Origin: Streptomyces zhihengii | GTDB taxonomy: Bacteria > Actinomycetota > Actinomycetes > Streptomycetales > Streptomycetaceae | Reading direction: 5' to 3' | Assembly (NCBI RefSeq): GCF_016919245.1 | Contig: NZ_JAFEJA010000003.1 | Location: 434,001-498,000 of the forward strand | Length of the DNA stretch: 64,000 bases | In this document: piece by piece, positions 25,524-34,160 of the stretch | Layout: every line of letters starts with the position of its first letter | How positions within the stretch are numbered: the first letter of the stretch is position 1 | Position numbers and translations under genes: made by a program | The notes under the pieces: generated by a model | Seen by the model: the letters and a program-made list of their open reading frames with translations, nothing else | Told to the model about the DNA's origin: nothing | Databases searched by the model: none

Positions 25524-28500
25524 TCAGTACAGGTCGGCAGGCGGCGCGGAATCAGCGACCCCCTCGGTCCGGCGCGGCGCCGTGCCGAGGACTCTCTCCA
25601 ACTTGCCGCGGAACCAGAGATCCGCCCGCCCAGCGTCCAGCAGGGTGGCGCCGCGCCCGGGAAGGTCGACCATCCGCCCCTCGACCGCAGGCCGGCCGGC
25701 TGAGCGGATTTCCTGGCGGGCCAGCTGGTTCACCTGCCGTCGGACGGTCTCGCGCCACTGCTGCTGTGCCTCCGGCAGATCAGGCTGCTCGGCCAGTTCA
25801 CGCAGCCACGCGCGATACGGGCCGTCCAAGGCGCCGAAGGCCCGGTCCCGTACGGTGTCCATGGCCGCGTCGGTGTGTTCCCCCCCGGCCGCGCGCACGA
25901 GGTTGGCAGCCAATTGGGCGAGCGCCCCCACCGCCTGGTCGGCGTCACTGACGGCGTCGACCGCCGCCGCCCCGTAAACCTCGTTCCCGGCATGGAGCGT
26001 GATCACCGGCAGGACCACGGCGTCGTCGACGATCTCGTCGATAACCGACTGCTGCGTGCCGTACTCGACTCCCACCGTCCGCAACCGCACCAGCTTCGAC
26101 AACGGCAGGAGTTCCTCGTCGGCCAGTTCCGTGGCCAGCAGACCCAGCCACTTGGTGACCCGCGGCCGGAGCCGCTGGGCGGCTTCACCTGGCTTTCCGG
26201 TCAGCTCCTCACCGGCCCGCAGGTGCAGGAGACTCGCCAGCCCGCGCCAGGCCGCCCTGCGCGGCTGGTGCCGCAGCGGGGTGTAGTACGGCACCCGCTT
26301 GCGCTTCTTCTCCTGCACCTGACTGCGCCGCCAGGCGGTCATCGGTTCCAGCACCCACGGCGACTCCTGAGCGGGCGGGTCGCCGTACCCCAAGACCACG
26401 CCGCTCACCGCGTCCGCGTCGGCCACAAGCCGGATACGGCGGGTCTGCCAGGTATACAGGTCACGCAGACCGGCAGGCTCAAGGCCACCTTCCTGGGCCC
26501 CGCGCGGGCCTGGCCCGTACGGCTCGTCACAGCACCAGACGGGGCGGTCCATTTCGGTGCGCTCCTCGAAACCGGAGCCGCCGTACGCCTCCTCGAACGG
26601 AACGAGGTTGAGCAGCAGCGTCTCCCGCAGTGTCTCGCCCTCCGCGAAGACGCCGCCGAGCACGCCGAGTGAACCCTCACCCAACGGGTAGACCTTGCCC
26701 GCCTTGGCCCGGGTGTCCTGCCGCATGGCGGACTTGATGCCCGACACGTCGAACGCGTGCGCGTGCACCAGCCACCGAGCGGCCTCCGCGAACGGGATGC
26801 GCTCGACCCCCGGCCAGCGCATCGAGAACAATGCCCCGCCGGACGACGCATCGGCCACGATCCGGCTCAGCGGCCCGACCTCGTCCTTAGCCGTCCGCAG
26901 CCCGGCCGATTGGAAGAAGGGCCGTTCCTCATCGAAGAGTTCGAAGCGGTCCGCCATCGTGTCGAGGTAGCTGCACGTGACCTGGCAGAAGCTGTCGTCG
27001 GCGTCCGGTTCCCAGAGCTGCAGCCACGCGTCGAGATCCGCGGGCCCCTGGTGGGCGTCGTACAACACCGCCAGCGTCAGCCGTAGCAGAGCAATCTCCT
27101 GCGTCGGCACATCACCCACGAACCGGCGGAACTCACCTGCGCGAGCGAACAGTTCTCTAAGCGAAACCTCCTCCACCGCCCCATCGGAGATCCGCTGCAC
27201 CGGCAGCCAGGCGTTCCGCACCAGATTGAACGCGGGCGGCCGAGCCGACGCGGGACTCACCGCCTCTGCCCGCCCCGCCGCAGAGCCGCCGCCGTCACCG
27301 CCAGGCTGCTCCCGCCTCTGCCCGATAGTGGAGGCGTCCCCCTCCGTTCTAACTCCCCCGCCCTGATCCCCCTGCGCGGCATCATTCCGCTCGTCTCCCT
27401 TGCTGCGTTTCGCTGCGTCGCCGTGCCCACCAGGCGACTGCTCGCCGGGCATGGCAAAGCTGAGCCCCTCCTGCGGGCTGTAATGCACCTCAAAGCCTGA
27501 CAGACGGGTCTGACAACGCTCGTCCAGAACGAGAATCAGCTGGCCCGCCAGCCACGGACTCTCCTTCACCTGCCAGGCGGGGACGAGGAACTGTTCCAGT
27601 TCGGCAATGGTGCGGTCGATGATCCCCGGGTGGCAGAAACGTCCCGGCAGCGTGAGCGCGCTCGCGGCGACCGCCTCCGCCGCCCGCCTGGACGGAGGGA
27701 AATCCACGGGAAGATCGAGGCCGGCCCGCCCGCCGTCCAGCCAGGGCACCGTCGTGATCCTGCCGTCGTCCCACCGCATCACGACCAGCACGTCGAGGCT
27801 CTCGTCCGAGTCCCGCACCTGGGCCCGCCCGCTCAGACTGTCGTCCGCATCACCCGCGTGCGCCTCCAGCCACCCATACAGCGGCCGGCCAGGGCGCCCC
27901 ACATGGCCGAGCAGGAAACCATCCGCCCGACGCCGCTTCGCCTCAAGCAGCGCGGCGTGACGCTCGTGCGCCCGCTCTGCCGCCTCCGCCCACTCCCCGG
28001 GACCGATCGCCTCGTCGCTGTAAGCACGTTGCACCAGCAGACTGATGTCGTCGGGCAGCCGCACCGGCACCCCGTCCAAGTGCGGTGCGAGTGCCGCCGA
28101 CGCCCGCAGAAGCGTCCAATCGCCCCGGTACACCGCCCGCGACGCCTTCACCGGCACCGGCGGCGAGGCCTTCCAATCCACCACACCAGTGATGAGGCAC
28201 TTCGGCGCAACCAGCCGAACCGGACGACCCGGCGCGGGATGCCGGTGCAACCGACCCATCCGCTGCAGCACGAGATCAACAGGGGCCAGATCCGTCACCA
28301 ACAGGTCGAAACTGACATCGAGCGACTGCTCCACCACCTGGCTGGCCACCACCACATGACGACCCGGACGGTCACCGCCGGGCCCGTACCGCTCCACCAG
28401 TCGCACGTCGTTGACCGCCCGGTCCGCCGCCAAGAACCGCGAATGCGCCACCGTCACCTGACCCTCACCGAACCGCTCACGCAGCACCCGCGCCGCCTCC

Positions 28501-30335
28501 AGCACACGGGCCACCGTGTTTCGCACAACAAGCGCGCAGCCCCCGTCCGCCAGTTCGGCCTCCAACCGGTCGGCCAGCACAGCGACGTCGTCATCCAACC
28601 GCTCCACCACGACCTCCGCACACCGCCCGGAAGCCGCCGCAGGACGCGCGGTGATCGCCTCCCGCCCCCGCGCCACCGCAGTCACCAACGGATACGCGCC
28701 CGCAGCCGTCACCACCGCCCGCGCCGCCTCAGCCCCGCCATAGGCCGCAGCCAATTCCTTGCGGCGCGCGGCAGGCAGCGTCGCCGACAGCAGGACGACC
28801 GGCACCCCGTACGCAGCCAGCCACTCCAGAGCCCGGTCCAGATACCGACCCATGTACGCGTCATAGGCATGAACCTCGTCGATCACCACGACCTTGCCGG
28901 CGACCGCCAAGTGGCGCAGCGCCAGGTGCCGACTCTTCAGACCAGCGAATAGCACCTGATCCACCGTCCCGACAGCGAACGACGCCAGCAACTGCTTCTT
29001 ACGCCCCCGAAGCCACTGGTGCGCATGCAACCCGGACGGCTGCCATCGCCCCCGTCCGCCCCCGAACGCGTCACCGTCCGGGTCGACCGCCGAAATCGCC
29101 CGGCTTCCCTCCCGCAACAGCCCCGCCCAATCACTCTGCAAAGCTGCCTTGGCATGGGCGAGCACGACCGACCAGATACCGCCCCCGTCTCCTGCCGGCA
29201 GCGCATCCAGCCAAGACCGCAGCCGCCTGAACATCGCGTCCGACGTCGCTCGGGTCGGCAGCGCCAGCAGCAGCCCACCGGCGCCTGACCGCGCGGCCAG
29301 AACCTCCGCCGCCGCAAGCGCCGCCTCCGTCTTCCCCTCACCCATCGGCGCCTCGACGATCAGCAGACCGCTTGTTGCCATCTCCCGCGCCAGACGAACC
29401 GCTTCAGCCTGCACCGGGCGCACACCCGCTCCCGCCAACCGCGGAAAGCGCGCGCCGAACAACTCCTCGACAGAGCCTGCAGGCTCCGCGGGGTGCCACG
29501 GAGCGGGCAGCTCCAATCCCTCCCAAGCGGCCCGCAGCCGACGAGACTCGCCCCCCTCCAACCACGACTCGGGCGCGTAGGGAAACAGCTCCGGCGCGCT
29601 GGCGATCCAGTCGGAGACGATCACCATCGCCGTCAACAGCACCTGGGCGGGCTGCGACAGCCGAACGTCCGCAAGCCTCCCCAGCACCGCCGTGGCATCG
29701 CACAGTTCTGCACACCAGTCCAGCAGCTCGAACTGCGTGCGACGCCATACCTCTTCGCTCGCACCCGGATGTCGCAGCAACTGCGGACGCAACCGGACAT
29801 CGTGAATCTGCCCACTCTCCGGCGGCACCCCGTGGTGCCCGCCGACCACTACGGCGAACTGCCCCGATATCCGGGCACCGAGCGCGTGGCGCTCCCGCAG
29901 CCACTCCTGTAGCAGTAACTGCCCCGCCAGCCCATGGGGAGCCAGCCTCCGTGCTTGCCCGTATTCCTTCGCGGTCGGCATGTCCAGCCCGCGGTCCCGC
30001 ATCGGCCCAGCCAACTCCTCGACCTGACATGCGAATGCGGGCGAGCATTTGCCAATATCATGCGAAGCGGCGAGAAACCGGACAAGCCGCTCCGCTTCCT
30101 CCTCGCCCCCCGGTAGACCCTCCCGCACCACCCGCTTCACCGACTCCGGAAGCCACCGCTCCCACAACAACCCCGCCACAGCGCCGCTATCGGCGAGGTG
30201 CCGCCATAGCGGGAGCCAACCTTCGTCCCCTCGTGCATGCTTTGCCCAGACAGACCTGGCCGCGTCGGACAAGCCAACGGGCAGAGACTGTGCTGCCGAC
30301 GAGGCGGACGTGCCCTCTTCGGAGTGTGTGGCCAT
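25524..30335 (-). CDS. cas3-cse1: Cas3-Cse1 fusion (type I-E), system A
   Basis: A single frame of 1,603 residues joins two proteins normally separate. Residues about 1-230 are the HD nuclease (SHDIGK at 91-96). The superfamily 2 helicase follows, with Walker A MGEGKTEAAL near 331-340, DEVH near 486-489, SATLP, and VASQVVEQSLD plus QRMGR. A disordered Gly/Asp/Glu-rich linker spans roughly 950-1030. Cse1/Cas8e begins near 1035 (AFNLVRNAWLPVQ) and contains DERPFFQSAG and DVSGIKSAM. The fusion would tether the degrading nuclease to the PAM-recognising Cascade subunit. Such fusions are known in some Streptomyces and other actinobacteria. ATG 30335 is preferred to the ATG at 30356 because GGAAGG lies 8 bp upstream of it. 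It is the first gene of the operon. Confidence 0.96.
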   Translation of the reverse strand: MATHSEEGTSASSAAQSLPVGLSDAARSVWAKHARGDEGWLPLWRHLADSGAVAGLLWERWLPESVKRVVREGLPGGEEEAERLVRFLAASHDIGKCSPAFACQVEELAGPMRDRGLDMPTAKEYGQARRLAPHGLAGQLLLQEWLRERHALGARISGQFAVVVGGHHGVPPESGQIHDVRLRPQLLRHPGASEEVWRRTQFELLDWCAELCDATAVLGRLADVRLSQPAQVLLTAMVIVSDWIASAPELFPYAPESWLEGGESRRLRAAWEGLELPAPWHPAEPAGSVEELFGARFPRLAGAGVRPVQAEAVRLAREMATSGLLIVEAPMGEGKTEAALAAAEVLAARSGAGGLLLALPTRATSDAMFRRLRSWLDALPAGDGGGIWSVVLAHAKAALQSDWAGLLREGSRAISAVDPDGDAFGGGRGRWQPSGLHAHQWLRGRKKQLLASFAVGTVDQVLFAGLKSRHLALRHLAVAGKVVVIDEVHAYDAYMGRYLDRALEWLAAYGVPVVLLSATLPAARRKELAAAYGGAEAARAVVTAAGAYPLVTAVARGREAITARPAAASGRCAEVVVERLDDDVAVLADRLEAELADGGCALVVRNTVARVLEAARVLRERFGEGQVTVAHSRFLAADRAVNDVRLVERYGPGGDRPGRHVVVASQVVEQSLDVSFDLLVTDLAPVDLVLQRMGRLHRHPAPGRPVRLVAPKCLITGVVDWKASPPVPVKASRAVYRGDWTLLRASAALAPHLDGVPVRLPDDISLLVQRAYSDEAIGPGEWAEAAERAHERHAALLEAKRRRADGFLLGHVGRPGRPLYGWLEAHAGDADDSLSGRAQVRDSDESLDVLVVMRWDDGRITTVPWLDGGRAGLDLPVDFPPSRRAAEAVAASALTLPGRFCHPGIIDRTIAELEQFLVPAWQVKESPWLAGQLILVLDERCQTRLSGFEVHYSPQEGLSFAMPGEQSPGGHGDAAKRSKGDERNDAAQGDQGGGVRTEGDASTIGQRREQPGGDGGGSAAGRAEAVSPASARPPAFNLVRNAWLPVQRISDGAVEEVSLRELFARAGEFRRFVGDVPTQEIALLRLTLAVLYDAHQGPADLDAWLQLWEPDADDSFCQVTCSYLDTMADRFELFDEERPFFQSAGLRTAKDEVGPLSRIVADASSGGALFSMRWPGVERIPFAEAARWLVHAHAFDVSGIKSAMRQDTRAKAGKVYPLGEGSLGVLGGVFAEGETLRETLLLNLVPFEEAYGGSGFEERTEMDRPVWCCDEPYGPGPRGAQEGGLEPAGLRDLYTWQTRRIRLVADADAVSGVVLGYGDPPAQESPWVLEPMTAWRRSQVQEKKRKRVPYYTPLRHQPRRAAWRGLASLLHLRAGEELTGKPGEAAQRLRPRVTKWLGLLATELADEELLPLSKLVRLRTVGVEYGTQQSVIDEIVDDAVVLPVITLHAGNEVYGAAAVDAVSDADQAVGALAQLAANLVRAAGGEHTDAAMDTVRDRAFGALDGPYRAWLRELAEQPDLPEAQQQWRETVRRQVNQLARQEIRSAGRPAVEGRMVDLPGRGATLLDAGRADLWFRGKLERVLGTAPRRTEGVADSAPPADLY

Positions 30336-30852
30336 GCTCTGCCTTCCGTAGCGCACCTGCGGACAGCTGTCGTGTGGAGCCGGGGCGGCCGCCTACGACC
30401 GGCGGCCGTACCCCGCCGCCTGTCAGCGCCTGAGCCAGAGCGAAAGTGCAGTTCCGATTGCGACCAGGCTCACCCAGACGAGAGGTCGATTCGGCGAGCC
30501 GGAGATCATCGCGCAGATGACAAGCCAGTGGTGGTCGCTGAAATCGGATGAGGTTAAGGCACGCATATAATCTTCCTTGTCTCTGGTTCTCGCTGGATCG
30601 GTGACAGGAACGGGACTTGTGCGCTTAGGTACGTCGCCCTACGACGCACCAGCACAAGTCCCGTTCCACTTGCAGGCAATGAGGCCCGGAAGACTCACGC
30701 TAGCGCAGCGCCCAGCCTCAATGTGGGCCTTCCAATTAACTGTTGATCGAGCAGTGGACGCACACGAACCCCTCAGTTGCATGGGTCTGGACGGCAAGCA
30801 CTTCCGCGCAACTACGAGGGCTGAGCCTCGACCAACTGGATGGGTCAACGGT
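30336..30852. other. Region upstream of cas3-cse1 without an intact gene
   Basis: These 0.5 kb should hold the promoter of the system A operon. The only structure I see is a perfect 16-bp inverted repeat (30607-30622 and 30652-30667). I find no coding frame I trust on either strand. Confidence 0.5.
30607..30667. repeat. Perfect 16-bp inverted repeat with 29-bp centre
   Basis: The arms read GGAACGGGACTTGTGC and its exact reverse complement. The centre itself can pair (CGTCG with CGACG). It could be a bidirectional transcription terminator, a regulator site or the end of a lost mobile element. Confidence 0.6.
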
Positions 30853-30943
30853 GCGTCACCCCCGCATACGCAGGGACCAAGACTTCGCGCTCGCTCGCAC
30901 GCGGACCCCTCAGGGGTCACCCCCGCCGCACACGCGGGGAAAC
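30853..30943 (-). CRISPR. Two-repeat CRISPR relic of a further repeat family
   Basis: Two diverged I-E-like repeats start at 30853 (GCGTCACCCCCGC) and 30914 (GGGTCACCCCCGCC), exactly 61 bp apart. The second ends CGCGGGGAAACC on the plus strand. In minus sense this gives GGTTTCCCCGCG with a 5' handle GGGTGACCC, unlike any other array in the window. No leader or cas genes go with it. Confidence 0.6.
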
Positions 30944-31017
30944 CAGAGCATGCATGGGGTCGACCCACCACCAGCGGCGACCATCCCTGAACGCGAGAGC
31001 AACGCTACAGCGACTTC

Positions 31018-31234
31018 CGCCGACCGCGGCTACGACTACGACAAGTACCGTCGGCTACTCCGGGCTCGCGGCATCACAGCGAAATTCGCACGGGTCGTGG
31101 AACAGGCCATCGCCTGGCCTCACCAGTTCAAGCGACTCCGGATCCGCTACGAGAGGCGCGCCGACCTCTACCTCGGACTGCTTCGACTCGCCTGCAGCAT
31201 AGTCTGCTTGATACGACTTCGAACCTCAGGCTGA
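31018..31234 (+). pseudogene. IS5-family transposase, C-terminal remnant
   Basis: The frame reads DRGYDYDKYRRLLRARGI and then FKRLRIRYERRADLYLGLL before ACSIVCLIRLRTSG and a stop. These are the last ~75 residues of an IS5-type DDE transposase, a family common in Streptomyces (DRGYD...; HQFKRLRIRYERRADLHLGLL). About 15 residues of the conserved GSGLGRxRWVVE section are missing, and nothing upstream belongs to the gene. No inverted repeat is recognised. It marks an old insertion next to the glycosyltransferase remnant. Confidence 0.7.
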
Positions 31235-31245
31235 AACGATCAGTA

Positions 31246-31476
31246 GGTGCCTGTGGGAACGAGCAGGCCCACAACGCGCTGCACCTGCAAGAGGCCGGGG
31301 CCGCCGTCGCGCTCGTCGACGACGTGTCCCCGGCCGCGTTGCAGTCGGCGCTGCATGGGCTGCTCATGTACCCGGAGCGGCGTGCAGCCGTAGCCAGGCG
31401 GGCCCGGGAGCAGGGCCGGCCGGATGCCGCGGAGCGCCTGGCCGACGTGGTGCTGGCTGCGGCCGATCGCCGCTGA
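31246..31476 (+). pseudogene. MurG-like glycosyltransferase, C-terminal remnant
   Basis: The frame reads NEQAHNALHLQEAGAAVALV and DDVSPAALQSALHGLL, then PERRAAVARRAREQ, ending at TGA 31474-31476. The NEQ...NA..L...GAA motif and terminal helices match the end of GT28/MurG-type glycosyltransferases, where the Glu-Gln pair contacts the UDP-sugar. Only about 75 residues remain; the N-terminal domain was lost at the junction with the transposase remnant. It is convergent with the formyltransferase, which ends 17 bp further right. Confidence 0.55.
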
Positions 31477-31493
31477 GGGACCAGTCGGCTGGG

Positions 31494-32132
31494 CTACGTG
31501 GCGGAGGCGGCCCGGGTCCAGTCGGCTCTTGCGCCGAGCAGAGCGGTCTCGCGGAGGTGGTGCGTGACCGCCAGGGCCTCGTCCTGGGGTCGTGGCGGTA
31601 TGTGCCGCAGCCGGGGCAGGACGTCGCTGATGAGCAGGCGCCCGTGCCGCATGGTCCGCTCCCAGACGTCGCGCACCTCGTCGATGTCCGGCCAGATCGA
31701 GAACAGTGCCTCGCCGACGATGGGCCCCGTGTCGATGCCCGCGTCGATGTGATGGACGGTGATCCCGTGAAGTTCCTCGCCGTTGCTTAGCGCCCAGTTC
31801 ACCGGCCGGGCGCCGCGATACTGCGGCAGCCGGCCGGGGTGACAGTTGATGATGGTGTCCGTCGCCTCGATCAGATGGGGTCCGATGATCCGGTCGTAGA
31901 GGACGCTGAAGACGAGATCGCAGCGGCCCGGGTCCAGCTCCCGCCAGTCCCCGGAGGGCACGATCCGCACGTGCGGCCACCGAGATGCCGCTACCTCGGA
32001 CAGGCGCACGTCCCAGGAGGGCTCGTCGGCGTTGGGCACCACCGTGTCCAGGACGGTATCGGGCAGGCTGGCGATCACGTCGCAGGCGTGGACAGCGAGC
32101 GCCCCTTTGCCCAGGACTGCGGCCCGCCTCAC
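31494..32132 (-). CDS. Formyltransferase-fold enzyme, probably sugar N-formyltransferase
   Basis: This 212-residue protein starts at GTG 32132, overlapping the stop of the DegT gene (GTGA). The catalytic triad of the formyltransferase fold is visible as Asn96 and His98 (INCHPGRLPQYRGARPVNWA) and Asp134 (HIDAGIDTGPIV). The family uses N10-formyltetrahydrofolate to formylate an amino group. Coupling to a DegT sugar aminotransferase and a dTDP-glucose 4,6-dehydratase fragment suggests formylation of a dTDP-amino-deoxysugar, as in lipopolysaccharide or natural-product sugars. Length is shorter than Met-tRNA formyltransferase (about 310), which argues against that role. With rmlB broken, the pathway is probably not complete here. 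Confidence 0.8.
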   Translation of the reverse strand: MRRAAVLGKGALAVHACDVIASLPDTVLDTVVPNADEPSWDVRLSEVAASRWPHVRIVPSGDWRELDPGRCDLVFSVLYDRIIGPHLIEATDTIINCHPGRLPQYRGARPVNWALSNGEELHGITVHHIDAGIDTGPIVGEALFSIWPDIDEVRDVWERTMRHGRLLISDVLPRLRHIPPRPQDEALAVTHHLRETALLGARADWTRAASAT

Positions 32133-33250
32133 TCCAGGGCCCCTTCCAGCCCCGCGACGACCACGCCCACGTCCGCACTGGTCATGTGCTGGTGGAACGG
32201 CAGCGTGAGGATCTCCGCTCCGATCATCTCCGTGACCGGCAGCGGCCGGTGCCACTCGACGAATGCCGGCTGCGTGTGATTGGGCGGGTAGTGCGCGCCG
32301 ACGCCGATGCCCTTGCCCCGCATGATCTCGAACACCCGGTCCCGGTCCGGTACGCGCACAGCGCACAGGGACGGCACGGACCGCTCCGGGTCGACGTCTA
32401 CGAGCTGGACCCGGTCGACGTCCGCCAGGGCGGCCGCGTAGGTCCGCCATAGCTTGCGCCGTTCGCTGCGCGCCCGGTCGAAGTGCGGCAGTTGCGCCAG
32501 GCCGATGGCGGCGTTGAGCTGCGACATGTGGCCGCGGATTCCGACTCGCTCGACCCGGTAGGTGGTGGAGCGGGCTCGTTCCGTGGGGGATTCAACCATG
32601 CCGAGGAGCCGCATCTGGCGGGCGGCGGTGGCCTCTTCGCGGGTGCGAGGGACGATCGCACCGCCCTGCCCACAGGTCAGGTTCTTGATCGGGCCGAAGC
32701 TGAAGCAGGTCAGCCCGGTCCCCGAGGCTCCGACACGGCGCCGACCGGACATCGATCCGAAGGCGTGCGCGGCGTCCTCCACCACCGTGATGCCACGCTG
32801 GTCGAGCTCGGCCTGGACGTCGGTCAGGTCGACCGCGCGGCCGCCGTACAGGACGGGCACTACAGCCCGGGTGGCCGGGGTGAGGGCATCCATCACGTCG
32901 GCACCGGTCAGGCACAGGGTGGCAGGGTCGACCTCGGTGAAGCGGGGCGTGGCGCCGGCCGCGAGGATCGCCTGCACGGTGGCGCAGAACGTCATGGACG
33001 GGACCAGGACCTCGTCGCCGGGCTGGATGCCGGTCACGGCCAAGGCGTTGTGAAGGGCGTCCGTTCCGGTGGAGACCGCCACGACGTCGGGGACGCCGAG
33101 GAGGTCAGCGACGGAGCGCTCGAACTCCTCGGTGACGGACCCGTGCCCGAACTGGCCAGTGCCCAGAACTTCGTCCACGTGCTTCAACTCCTGGCCGTAA
33201 AGGCTGGGGCGCGCGTTCTGTGCGTACCCGGGGGGCGTCTGCTCAGGCAT
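32129..33250 (-). CDS. DegT/DnrJ/EryC1/StrS sugar aminotransferase
   Basis: This is a 373-residue PLP enzyme. The PLP lysine is Lys189 in FSFGPIKNLTCGQGGAI, and Asp159 in TVVEDAAHAFGSMSGRR contacts the pyridine ring. The N-terminus (GTGQFGHGSVTEEFERSVAD) and the segment VSTGTDALHNAL are typical. Members convert a keto-deoxysugar nucleotide to the amino sugar. The ATG at 33250 overlaps the rmlB stop by 8 bp; the end overlaps the formyltransferase start by 4 bp, so the three are one operon. The gene seems intact even though rmlB upstream is truncated by an array, so it may have lost its own promoter. Confidence 0.88.
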   Translation of the reverse strand: MPEQTPPGYAQNARPSLYGQELKHVDEVLGTGQFGHGSVTEEFERSVADLLGVPDVVAVSTGTDALHNALAVTGIQPGDEVLVPSMTFCATVQAILAAGATPRFTEVDPATLCLTGADVMDALTPATRAVVPVLYGGRAVDLTDVQAELDQRGITVVEDAAHAFGSMSGRRRVGASGTGLTCFSFGPIKNLTCGQGGAIVPRTREEATAARQMRLLGMVESPTERARSTTYRVERVGIRGHMSQLNAAIGLAQLPHFDRARSERRKLWRTYAAALADVDRVQLVDVDPERSVPSLCAVRVPDRDRVFEIMRGKGIGVGAHYPPNHTQPAFVEWHRPLPVTEMIGAEILTLPFHQHMTSADVGVVVAGLEGALE

Positions 33251-33771
33251 GTGAGGGCGTCCTCTCGACGGCGGCGGTGCCGAGCAGCGGAGCCCAGCGG
33301 TGCGGGTTGTGGCGGTACCAGTCGACGGTCTCGGCCAGTCCATCGACGAGGTCGCGGGACGGCGCATAGCCCAGAGCACGGGCTTTCGCGCAGTCCATGG
33401 CGTAGCGGCGGTCATTCGCCGTACGGTCGGTGATGTAGCGGACGGAGCTCGAGTCGGCACCGCACAGGCTCAGCAGGAAGCCGGTCAGCTCCTCGTTGGT
33501 GAGGTCGGTGCCGTCCCCGAGGTTGTAGGCCTCGCCGGGCTGCCCGTGCCGCAGGACCAGCTCGACGCCCTGGCAGTTGTCCTCCACGTGGAGCCAGTTG
33601 CGTACGTGCTTGCCGTCCCCGTGGAGTGTGACGGGCAGGCCCTTGAGCAGGCGGGTGATGAACAGCGGGATGATCTTCTCGGGGTGCTGGTTGGGTCCGT
33701 AGTTGTTCGACGACCGGGTGATGCACACCGGCACGCCGTAGGTGATCCAGTACGAGAGTGCCCGAGGACGT
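33243..33771 (-). pseudogene. rmlB: dTDP-glucose 4,6-dehydratase (RmlB), C-terminal fragment cut by a CRISPR array
   Basis: About 170 C-terminal residues remain: GVPVCITRSSNNYGPNQHPE, KIIPLFITRLLKG, HVRNWLHVEDNC and YNLGDGTDLTNEELT are all classic RmlB/short-chain dehydrogenase features. The N-terminal half with the NAD-binding GGxGFIG and the YxxxK active site is absent. Homology stops about 30 bp before the first repeat of the four-repeat array at 33772. The open frame continues through the repeats only by chance. The fragment cannot be active. It leads an operon with DegT and the formyltransferase, which suggests that a deletion or recombination involving the array removed the promoter-proximal half. 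Confidence 0.85.
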
Positions 33772-33983
33772 GTCCTCCCCGCCGACGCGGGGGTGCTCCG
33801 CACTCCGACCCCGACACCGAGGTCTACGCCGAGTCCTCCCCGCCGACGCGGGGGTGCTCCGGCTCCGTTCACGGAGTCCTGGCGGGCGCCGGGGTCCTCC
33901 CCGCCGACGCGGGGGTGCTCCGGAGAACAAGTCCTACCCGCACCTGATCCGGCTGTCCTCCCCGCCGACGCGGGGGTGTGCCG
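33772..33983 (+). CRISPR. Four-repeat CRISPR array inside the rmlB operon
   Basis: Four 29-bp repeats at 33772, 33833, 33894 and 33955 have three 32-bp spacers and an exact 61-bp period. They read GTCCTCCCCGCCGACGCGG at the start. The first three end GGGTGCTCCG as in array 3, and the last ends GGGTGTGCCG as in array 4. No leader and no cas genes are adjacent. The upstream side is the broken rmlB gene. Confidence 0.93.
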
Positions 33984-34160
33984 GACGAGGGCGTTCACAT
34001 GTCGGGCTGGACCGGTAGAGGCACCGCTGTGCACCGGGCGCGGATATCGGTGAAGTGCCCCCGCTGGGCGGGCGGTCCTGGCAGGCGGACAGCCCAACTG
34101 CCAGGTGCCCGGCGGGGGCCGTCACTCTCCCCGCGGGCGCCTGGTGTCCCTCCCTGCCCG
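33984..34160. other. Short gap between the array and the graspetide cluster
   Basis: No gene is recognised. GCCCGCC/GGCGGGC-like runs occur near 34060-34140 and could serve as a terminator for the methyltransferase gene, but no single clear stem is seen. Confidence 0.35.

Noticed and set aside
27630..28952. 440-codon plus-strand frame opposite cas3-cse1
   Set aside because: Antisense shadow of the helicase domain, rich in Arg, His and Pro.
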